Source: an uncultured Hoeflea sp. (GTDB lineage Bacteria; Pseudomonadota; Alphaproteobacteria; Rhizobiales; Rhizobiaceae). From it: a stretch of 64,000 nucleotides of DNA. The DNA lies in contig NZ_CANMVK010000001.1 of assembly GCF_947501405.1 (NCBI RefSeq), positions 992,001-1,056,000 on the forward strand, read 5' to 3'. The position numbers and the translations under genes are program-made. The notes below the pieces were generated by a model that saw only the letters and a program-made list of their open reading frames with translations, was not told where the DNA came from and searched no databases. Shown one piece after another: positions 58,186 through 64,000 of the stretch; positions within the stretch are counted from its first letter, which is position 1, and the number at the start of each line of letters is the position of its first letter.

Positions 58186-58932
58186 ATGGACCATCCACGC
58201 CCGGGCACGCGCCCCCCGGTGAATGCGCCGCCGCTTGCGCCCGATACGCCCAGGCGGCTGGGCCGGGCTGTTGCGCTGGCAGTGCTCGTCGTGATCGGCC
58301 TGCCGATCGCCATCTGGAATTTCTATTACCCCACCTATAGCTGGGGCCAGAAAACGGTCGTGACGGTGATGACACCCGAGGGAGAACGCAGCGGCAGTGC
58401 TGTGGTGCAAGTCAGCTGGAAGGACGGTCCGGACCTGTTGGCCGATGCGCCTCATCTCAAATATGAGGTGCGCGGCGAGGCCACTGTGGTGGATCTCGGC
58501 AACGGCAAATATCTGTTCGCGCTTATCAAGGGCGCCGAGCGGCGCGGGCTTGCGGTATTTGGCGGCCAGGCCGAACTGCCACGGTTCACCAACTCCTTGT
58601 TGCCGCTGGTCAAAACCACAGCGGCCAGCCGCGGCGAGAGCAGCGAAGTGCCGCCAATCCACCGGCCCCTGCTGGTCACCTTCGCCGACATCAATGACCC
58701 AGCGAGCGTTGCCCGCGTCGATCCCGATGATCTCGCAGCCAGCTTCGGCGAGGGCTACGCGCTCTCCTCGATCGCGCTTGCCATCACCGACGAGTGGGTG
58801 ACGAAGGGCCGCGTGGAGGCGGTGTTGGTGTGGATCAACTCTGACGAGGTCTTGAAGAACCCGGTTTGGAGCAGTTTGCCCTCGTTGGCACAAACCGCAA
58901 TTTTAGGTCTGAAAAGGCCAATAGGAGAGTAG
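58186..58932 (+). CDS. Membrane-anchored periplasmic protein A of duplicated lipase module
   Basis: A 248-residue protein, no named family recognised. A proline-rich cytosolic start (MDHPRPGTRPPVNAPPLAP) precedes one helix (about 26-44, AVALAVLVVIGLPIAIW) and a periplasmic beta-rich domain. The most conserved block is VTFADINDPASVARVDPDDL, then AASFGEGYALSSIALAITDE. It is paralogous to the gene at 59512. A lipase-like gene starts 3 bases after its stop. The pairing suggests a protector (immunity) or foldase for that lipase (inference). The start is the ATG at 58186; a less likely upstream ATG is at 58174. Confidence 0.75.
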   Translation: MDHPRPGTRPPVNAPPLAPDTPRRLGRAVALAVLVVIGLPIAIWNFYYPTYSWGQKTVVTVMTPEGERSGSAVVQVSWKDGPDLLADAPHLKYEVRGEATVVDLGNGKYLFALIKGAERRGLAVFGGQAELPRFTNSLLPLVKTTAASRGESSEVPPIHRPLLVTFADINDPASVARVDPDDLAASFGEGYALSSIALAITDEWVTKGRVEAVLVWINSDEVLKNPVWSSLPSLAQTAILGLKRPIGE

Positions 58933-58935
58933 ACG

Positions 58936-59391
58936 ATGACTATATCCAACGATCTGTTTCTCGCTATTCTTTCAATGGATAGTTACAATCGCGGTTACGA
59001 TGCTGGGATAACCGGCCTTGGTGGCGAGGGTGCTCGAATTGGTGCGGCTACAATCACGAAAGATGCTGAGCAGCTCTTGAGTGCAGGGGAAGCAGAGGCC
59101 GCGGGCTTCTATGCCATCGCCTACAAAATCACAGACGCCGGGGTGGACGGACTGAGCGACGGCGACGTTGTTATCTCCTATCGCGGCACGGATGTACTTT
59201 GGCATGAACTTCCTTTCGTGGATTTGCCAATCTGGTCGGGTGATTATGACGAACCTCAGCTTGAGCTTGCGGCAAAATTCTATCAATCGGTCGCGACCCC
59301 TGCGAACGGAGCACCTCCTAGCGGTGCCATTGAGCTGACCGGCCATTCCCTGGGTGGCGGATCGCCCACGCCGCCGCAGGCGCTGAATTGA
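58936..59391 (+). pseudogene. Truncated class 3-type lipase, copy 1
   Basis: A 151-residue fragment of a serine hydrolase. The start MTISNDLFLAILSMDSYNRG, the SYRGTD oxyanion region and the nucleophile motif TGHSLGGG are intact. The frame then ends in an unrelated SPTPPQALN tail, so the Asp and His of the triad and any C-terminal repeats are missing. AGGAG lies eight bases before the ATG. It is coupled to the upstream anchor gene. Probably inactivated by deletion. Confidence 0.75.
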
Positions 59392-59511
59392 GGGCGTTCC
59401 GGTGATCTTTAGGAGCACACTGCATATCAGATCATATTGCCCGCTTACGGAGGTCCGGGAAGACGCCTCAAATGCAAGCGGAACCGTGTCGTGCTCTGTT
59501 GAGGCCCTCAT

Positions 59512-60261
59512 ATGACCCGCTCGGACCGACAGATGTCGCACCCGGGCACGCGCCCGCCGGTGAATGCGCCGCTGCTTGCGCCCGATAGGCCAAGGCGGGT
59601 GGTGCGGGGGATCGCACCGTTTTTGCTCGTGATGGCGGCGGTCCTGCTTGCTGCCTGCAGCAATTCGAATTCCTGGCGCCAGAAGCTGATGGTCACGGTT
59701 GAAACACCAGAGGGTGCCAGGACTGCTGCCAGCGTCGTCTCTGTGACCATGCGAGACACCAAGGGCTATGAATGGATGACGCTGCCACAGGCGCGCGGGG
59801 CAAGCTATGAGCTGACCGGCGAGGCGGTGGTGCTGGAGCTGGCGCCCGGACGATACCTCTTCGCGCTGCTAAAGGGATTGCCCTATGCCACAAACGTGTT
59901 CTTTCCGGATGAACCACCGGTCGAGACCGCGCCGAGGCTTGCGGACATGCGGACAAGCCTCGCCTTGCCCGCCGCAAGGTACCCGCTCATGGTCACCTTC
60001 GCCGACATCACCGATCCGGCGAGCGTCCAACGCGTCGATCCCGATGATCTCGCCGCCAGTTTCGGCGAGGGCTACGCGCTTTCCTCGATCACGCTTGCCA
60101 TCACCGACGAGAAGGTGACCAAGGGCAAGGTGGAGGCGGTTTTGGGGTGGTGGTGTGATTACAGGTCCAAGTACTTTGTCGATCGGTATGCTGAAAAAGC
60201 GGAGAATGAGTTTGCGCGTAACATCGGTGGTAGCCATTTCCGAACTGGAGAATGCCAATGA
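59512..60261 (+). CDS. Lipoprotein B of duplicated lipase module
   Basis: A 249-residue paralog of the gene at 58186. Instead of a plain helix, the N-terminal hydrophobic segment ends in a lipobox-like LLAAC (about residue 46), so a lipoprotein is likely, although the signal begins unusually far in (about residue 30). The domain repeats VTFADITDPASVQRVDPDDL with high nucleotide identity to the first copy. GAGG precedes the ATG at 59512. The end overlaps the next lipase fragment (ATGA). Immunity or foldase role inferred. Confidence 0.75.
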   Translation: MTRSDRQMSHPGTRPPVNAPLLAPDRPRRVVRGIAPFLLVMAAVLLAACSNSNSWRQKLMVTVETPEGARTAASVVSVTMRDTKGYEWMTLPQARGASYELTGEAVVLELAPGRYLFALLKGLPYATNVFFPDEPPVETAPRLADMRTSLALPAARYPLMVTFADITDPASVQRVDPDDLAASFGEGYALSSITLAITDEKVTKGKVEAVLGWWCDYRSKYFVDRYAEKAENEFARNIGGSHFRTGECQ

Positions 60262-60632
60262 CAAATATGTCGAAAGACCTTTTCCTCTCTATCTTATCGA
60301 TGGATTCCTACAATCGCGGTTATAGCGCTGGAATTGCAGACCTATCCGATGACAATGAAACCTCGATAGGGAACGCAAGAATTGTTAGAGCATCGAGCTC
60401 ATTGGATACTTCACCTGAAGTTGCCGCCGGCTTCTACGCGGTCGCCTATCAGTGGAACGGCCAAACCGTCATCTCCTATCGCGGCACGGACACTCTCATC
60501 GACTGGACAAACCTCGATCCCTGGAGCGATACGCCATGTGGCGACTTCTGCAATGCCTACCTCACAGGGTTGGGCAGTTCGGCCACAGCGCAAGCGCAGC
60601 GACGTCGTTGCCTCCCGGGGTCCATGCCATGA
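60258..60632 (+). pseudogene. Truncated class 3-type lipase, copy 2
   Basis: A 124-residue N-terminal fragment paralogous to 58936. It retains MSKDLFLSILSMDSYNRGYS and ISYRGTD but ends before the GxSxG nucleophile motif in an arginine-rich, non-family tail. Its ATG overlaps the stop of the lipoprotein gene. A REP-like palindrome lies 42 bases past its end. Cannot be an active hydrolase. Confidence 0.72.
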
Positions 60633-60673
60633 TCTCTCCGCACAATGCGGCACGTAGATGGAACACCGAATGG

Positions 60674-60697
60674 ATCCTCGGCTCGGAGGCCGAGGAT
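60674..60697. repeat. REP-like palindromic element
   Basis: ATCCTCGGC/GCCGAGGAT, 9-bp stem, 6-base loop, within GGATCC-TCGG...CCGAGGATGAC context. This is the shape of small intergenic palindromes common in alphaproteobacterial genomes. It sits just past the broken lipase copy 2. Seen once in the window. Confidence 0.6.
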
Positions 60698-60840
60698 GAC
60701 GAGAGGAAGGGGAGCGGCGCAGGCAGGTGCGGGCAAGGCTCGCGCGGCACATGGTTACTTTTGCGGTGACGAATTGTTCATCATCCTGCCGCATTTTCCG
60801 CTAGAGTCTGCGCAACTGTTTATTGCCGAGAGGGGCTAAC

Positions 60841-61488
60841 ATGAAAACCAAGATTCTGGCCGCGGTGTTTGCCGCCGTCTTCGTTTCCGCTTGCACTACC
60901 GATCCCTATACGGGGCAGCAGAAGGTTTCCAACCTGGCGGGCGGTGCCGCACTTGGCGCGTTGGGCGGGGCGGCTCTGGGCACGCTGGCGGGCGGCGACG
61001 ACCGCAAGAACGCGCTGATCGGCGCAGGTGTCGGCGCGCTGGCCGGTGGCGCGATCGGCGGCTATATGGACCAGCAGGAAGCACAATTGCGCGCCCAGTT
61101 GCAGGGCACCGGCGTGTCGGTGACCCGCGTGGGCGACAACATCGTGCTTAATATGCCGTCCAACATCACGTTTGATTCCGACCAGTCGGCGGTCAAGCCG
61201 GAGTTTTATGGCACGCTCAATTCGGTGGCGCTGGTGTTGCAGAAGTTCAACCGGTCGCTGGTCGATGTCTCCGGGCACACCGATTCCACCGGGTCCGACC
61301 AGTACAATCTGACGCTGTCGCAGCAGCGTGCGCAGTCTGTCGCGAGCTATCTGGTTTCGCAGGGCAACGACGCACGCCGCTTCTACACGCAGGGCTTCGG
61401 CGAAAGCCGCCCGGTTGCCGACAATGGCACCGACGCAGGCCGTGCCGCCAACCGCCGTGTGGAAATCCAGATTTCGCCGCTGAGCTGA
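60841..61488 (+). CDS. OmpA-family lipoprotein with glycine-zipper region
   Basis: A 215-residue outer-membrane lipoprotein. The lipobox is VSAC (about residue 18). A glycine-zipper segment (about 33-75, GGAALGALGGAALGTLAGG) is followed by an OmpA C-terminal peptidoglycan-binding domain (about 105-213). That domain includes ITFDSDQSAVKPEFY, GHTDSTGSDQYNLTLSQQRA and AGRAANRRVEIQI. Similar to YiaD/YfiB-type proteins. It likely tethers the outer membrane to the wall. A GAGGGG-like site precedes the ATG at 60841. Confidence 0.9.
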   Translation: MKTKILAAVFAAVFVSACTTDPYTGQQKVSNLAGGAALGALGGAALGTLAGGDDRKNALIGAGVGALAGGAIGGYMDQQEAQLRAQLQGTGVSVTRVGDNIVLNMPSNITFDSDQSAVKPEFYGTLNSVALVLQKFNRSLVDVSGHTDSTGSDQYNLTLSQQRAQSVASYLVSQGNDARRFYTQGFGESRPVADNGTDAGRAANRRVEIQISPLS

Positions 61489-61525
61489 TCAAGCGCGGCA
61501 AACCTGTTCGTCTGAGGCGACGAGG

Positions 61526-61556
61526 GACCCGGCAACGCCAGTTGCCGGGTCTTTTT
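61526..61556 (+). terminator. Rho-independent terminator of the OmpA-family gene
   Basis: An 11-bp stem GACCCGGCAAC/GTTGCCGGGTC with a GCCA loop, then five T. Confidence 0.92.
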
Positions 61557-61656
61557 GTGCTCTCTTGACCTTCCGGATGCCCTGATCTCCGTAGCGAGTG
61601 CCCGGGCGCTTTGCTACCGGATTGGGCGGTTACGCGGGTTCCGGTGTTGCGGCCTG

Positions 61657-62124
61657 TCAGGCGCGGCGTCCGGGTCCTAGAGCGCCGGGAAGTCTGGAAG
61701 CGGGCGACGACCTTGATGGTCGCCGCTTCTGCCCGCTCTTTGCCGACAGGCGCAAGAGCCGTTGAAAGCTTGGACACTCCATATGTGTGGGGGCGGGGCA
61801 CTCGGCCACGTGGCGGATGGCGTTCTTAAGCGACGTGAGTTCCCCAATCTGGCGCTCGATCTGGTCGGCGCGCGCATGCAACGCCGATCGCGACAGGTTG
61901 GGCTGACCATCGGCGCCGAACATTGCGGCAATGTCGGTAAGCGCGAATCCAGCGGTCTTTCCCAAATTGATGAGCTGCAATTGCACCAGCGTTTGCGGTT
62001 CATACTGGCGTCTGAGCCCGTGTCTGGCCACGGACGCAATCAGTCCGATTTGTTCGTAGTAACGCAAGGTCGAGGGGCGCACGCCCGTGGCCGAGACGAC
62101 TTCTGCAATATCCAGCAACTTCAT
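61657..62124 (-). CDS. MerR-family regulator
   Basis: A 155-residue activator. The winged helix starts DIAEVVSATGVRPSTLRYYEQIGL, the standard MerR helix-turn-helix, followed by a long dimerisation helix (about 80-115). Two C-terminal cysteines lie in ECPAPTHMECPSF, but the SoxR CxxCxC cluster pattern is absent, so it is not an Fe-S SoxR. The ATG at 62124 follows GAGG by six bases. It is divergent from an MFS gene and probably controls it. Confidence 0.87.
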   Translation of the reverse strand: MKLLDIAEVVSATGVRPSTLRYYEQIGLIASVARHGLRRQYEPQTLVQLQLINLGKTAGFALTDIAAMFGADGQPNLSRSALHARADQIERQIGELTSLKNAIRHVAECPAPTHMECPSFQRLLRLSAKSGQKRRPSRSSPASRLPGALGPGRRA

Positions 62125-62126
62125 GC

Positions 62127-62157
62127 TTGACCTCAAGTTGACTTGAATTCGTAGAGT
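62127..62157 (+). promoter_or_regulatory. MerR-type promoter with 19-bp spacer and SoxR-box-like operator
   Basis: The -35 TTGACC (62127-62132) and -10 TAGAGT (62152-62157) are separated by 19 bp, the elongated spacing MerR activators need. The spacer holds the dyad TCAAGT-TG-ACTTGA (62133-62146), close to SoxR-box halves. It drives the MFS gene and overlaps the leader of the regulator gene, so autoregulation is likely. Confidence 0.85.
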
Positions 62158-62192
62158 GCCGCGATCCGCAACCGGACGCAAGAGGCACTCCG

Positions 62193-63413
62193 ATGAATTT
62201 ACATGAGAATGCGGTTTCAACTCCGCTCTGGCGCGACCCCCGGGCGCTGACGCTTGCTCTGGCAGCGGTGCTGGTGATCATGGCCAATGTCACCATCAGC
62301 CCGGCGCTTCCCGGGCTTGAGGCGATGTTTGCCTCCGACCCGGACGCGCGGCTCTGGACCGGATTGCTGGTGCCCGCGCCATCGATTGCGGTCGTGCTTG
62401 CCGCACCGCTGGCGGGGCTGGCGGTTGACCGGTGGGGCCGGCGCAGGCTGCTGATTTCAGGATTGCTGCTGTTTGTCATCAGCGGACCGGCCGGGCTCTA
62501 TCTGCCGGACCTGGCCACGATTTTTGCAAGCCGGCTGGTGCTGGGCGTTGCGGTGGCGATGATCATGAGCGCGCAGACCGCGCTGATCGGGGATTATTTT
62601 CAGGGTGACCGCCGCTCCGGCATGGTGGGACTGCAGATCTCGGCGCGCAATTTTGGCGGCATGATCTGTGTGGCGCTGGCTGGGGTGATTGCAGCGCTGT
62701 CGCCACGCGCGCCTTTTGCGCTTTATGGTCTCGCGCTGTTTTTCCTGCCGCTGGTGTGGCTGACGATCCGTGATGCCGGGCCGAAAGCCGCTGACAGGGC
62801 CGCGCCAATCAAGGCCGCAAGCGTCGAGCCGCGACAATCATGGCTCGGTGCGGTCATCACGATTGCAGGGCTGCAAGCGGTGACGGCGATGCTGTTTTTT
62901 CTCAACCCGACACAGACCCCGTTCTTTTTCGATCATCTGGGCTACGACAGTGCGGCGACCACCGGGCTTTATCTTGGCGCGCTGACGTTTTCAGGGGGCT
63001 GCGTGGCGTTGATGTTTGGCCGCGTCAAGGCCCGGCTGGGCTATGGCGGCGCCTATGCACTGGGTTACGCCTTGATGGCGGCAGGGTTTCTGGCGCTGTC
63101 GATGGGGGAGCAGCCGATATGGCTGCCGGCGGCAAGTTTGATGATCGGCGCGGGCTATGCGGTCGTGACCCCGATCTTCACCGCTCTGGCGCTGCACCTG
63201 GCGCCCGCCCATCGGCGCGGATTTGCTGGCGGGCTGATGATGACTGCGATGGCGCTGGGGCAATTCGCCTCGCCCTTTGCCAGCGTTCCGGCAATCGCTG
63301 CCTTTGGATTTGTGTCCGTGTTCGAGATTATCGCCGCGGCTTTTGCGGCCATCGCCTTGGCTGCCGGTATCACCGCGGCAATCAGGGGGCGATCCGCCAC
63401 CAATATGGCCTGA
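62193..63413 (+). CDS. MFS drug-exporter-like permease
   Basis: A 406-residue 12-helix MFS protein of the multidrug-type branch. Motif A is GLAVDRWGRRRLL between helices 2 and 3, and helix 1 has MANVTISPALPGLEAMF. A cytosolic loop of about 30 residues (RDAGPKAADRAA) precedes helix 7. Its promoter is the MerR-type element upstream, implying induction by a compound sensed by the adjacent regulator. Substrate unknown. Confidence 0.87.
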   Translation: MNLHENAVSTPLWRDPRALTLALAAVLVIMANVTISPALPGLEAMFASDPDARLWTGLLVPAPSIAVVLAAPLAGLAVDRWGRRRLLISGLLLFVISGPAGLYLPDLATIFASRLVLGVAVAMIMSAQTALIGDYFQGDRRSGMVGLQISARNFGGMICVALAGVIAALSPRAPFALYGLALFFLPLVWLTIRDAGPKAADRAAPIKAASVEPRQSWLGAVITIAGLQAVTAMLFFLNPTQTPFFFDHLGYDSAATTGLYLGALTFSGGCVALMFGRVKARLGYGGAYALGYALMAAGFLALSMGEQPIWLPAASLMIGAGYAVVTPIFTALALHLAPAHRRGFAGGLMMTAMALGQFASPFASVPAIAAFGFVSVFEIIAAAFAAIALAAGITAAIRGRSATNMA

Positions 63414-63492
63414 GCGCTAGTGGCCGGTTGTCGCCTTGATAAGCTGGCAACCATCGGCGCTGGAGTGCGCCCGCAGGCAAATGCCCGGTTGG

Positions 63493-64000
63493 TCAGCGGG
63501 CCGCCAGCGCCACCGCTATGCGGGCGGCAAGACGGGCATTGTTGAGCACCAGCGCGATGTTGGTTTTGAGGCTTTCGCCGCCGGTCAGTTCGAGGATCTC
63601 GCCCAGCAGGAACGGAGTGACCGCCTTGCCTTCGACCCCGCGCTCGGCGGCGCGGGCGAGTGCGGTCTGAATGTGGACAGCCATGACATCCGCCGAAATC
63701 TCATCGGCTTCGGGCACCGGATTGGCGATCAGCATGCCGCCATGCCCGCCCAACTGCCGGCGGGTGGCTTCAAAAGCGGCGATTTCGGCAGGGCTGTCGA
63801 GCCTGAGCGGTGCGGCCAAACCGGCATCGCGCGACCAGAAGGCGGGCATGGCGTCCTGACCAAAGGCCACCACCGGCACGCCGCGGGTTTCCAGCGCCTC
63901 AAGGGTCTTGGGAATATCGAGAATGGCCTTGGCCCCGGCCGAGACGACGATCACCGATGTGCGGCCAAGCTCGTCGAGATCGGCGGAGATATCGAAACTG
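63493..64000 (-). CDS. psuG: Pseudouridine-5'-phosphate glycosidase (N-terminus outside window)
   Basis: Cleaves pseudouridine 5'-phosphate to uracil and ribose 5-phosphate. Only the C-terminal about 169 residues are visible. The edge reads FDISADLDELGRTSVIVVSAGAKAILDIP, the conserved PsuG core with the lysine in GAKAILD. LEALETRGVPVVAFGQDAMPAFW, IANPVP and KAVTPFLLGEI follow. The gene starts beyond position 64000. Confidence 0.9.
   Translation of the reverse strand, partial: SFDISADLDELGRTSVIVVSAGAKAILDIPKTLEALETRGVPVVAFGQDAMPAFWSRDAGLAAPLRLDSPAEIAAFEATRRQLGGHGGMLIANPVPEADEISADVMAVHIQTALARAAERGVEGKAVTPFLLGEILELTGGESLKTNIALVLNNARLAARIAVALAAR

Noticed and set aside
58936-59511. A programmed frameshift restoring lipase copy 1
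   Set aside because: Neither alternative frame after the GHSLGG motif continues with lipase-like sequence.

Overview
This 64-kb window is GC-rich, densely coded chromosomal DNA with no phage, transposase, plasmid or CRISPR signature. The gene content points to an alphaproteobacterium of the order Hyphomicrobiales (Rhizobiales), probably a Rhizobiaceae-like genus such as Hoeflea; the genus is an inference. The pointers are a giant apolipoprotein-like polar-growth-ring protein, CckA, a DUF2865 protein, a zinc-less DksA, a plant-type class II DAHP synthase and an inositol catabolic cluster.

Layout. 1-9003: a divergent myo-inositol catabolism locus. One arm (minus strand) holds two Gfo/Idh/MocA dehydrogenases and an IolE/MocC-type dehydratase. 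The other arm is iolD-iolC-iolB-iolJ-like aldolase-iolG. The gap between them carries a perfect 18-bp LacI-type palindrome. 9.1-20.6 kb: housekeeping genes, namely tRNA-Val(CAC), gph, rpiA, a DUF2059 protein, gor, a GH19-type hydrolase, an aldehyde dehydrogenase, a GGCT-like protein, class II DAHP synthase, a GFA protein, a DODA-type dioxygenase and a small lipoprotein. 20.7-30.8 kb: a VOC protein, nadE, a VIT-family transporter, an MFS permease, a DUF2865 protein, a malic enzyme fused to a phosphotransacetylase-like domain, an FAH-family hydrolase and a dipeptide epimerase. 30.8-35.0 kb: an Mla/MCE lipid-transport operon whose permease carries a fused STAS domain, ending in an auxiliary lipoprotein. 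35.4-45.8 kb: an EF-hand protein, a small lipoprotein, a class III nucleotide cyclase, the 1567-residue growth-pole-ring-like protein, an Hpt protein with a fresh 210-bp tandem duplication of its 3' end, a ferredoxin/ferredoxin-reductase pair and a secreted HExxH protein. 46.0-53.6 kb: folP-folB-folK, a ureohydrolase, ycjX-ycjF, sixA and dksA. 53.7-57.9 kb: a FliO-domain protein divergent from cckA. 58.2-60.6 kb: two tandem copies of an undescribed two-gene module, each a membrane-anchored or lipoprotein gene followed by a broken serine lipase gene. 60.8-64.0 kb: an OmpA-family lipoprotein, a MerR regulator divergent from an MFS exporter with a typical 19-bp-spacer promoter, and the C-terminal part of psuG.

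Working together: the inositol genes form most of a pathway from inositol to dihydroxyacetone phosphate plus malonate semialdehyde, but iolA, a transporter and a regulator lie outside the window or are absent. The mla genes, the growth-ring protein, the OmpA protein and CckA concern the envelope, polar growth and the cell cycle. The most novel-looking locus is the duplicated anchor/lipase module at 58.2-60.6 kb, read here as a decaying lipase effector-and-protector (or lipase-and-foldase) array. Its function is inferred from gene order and motifs only.
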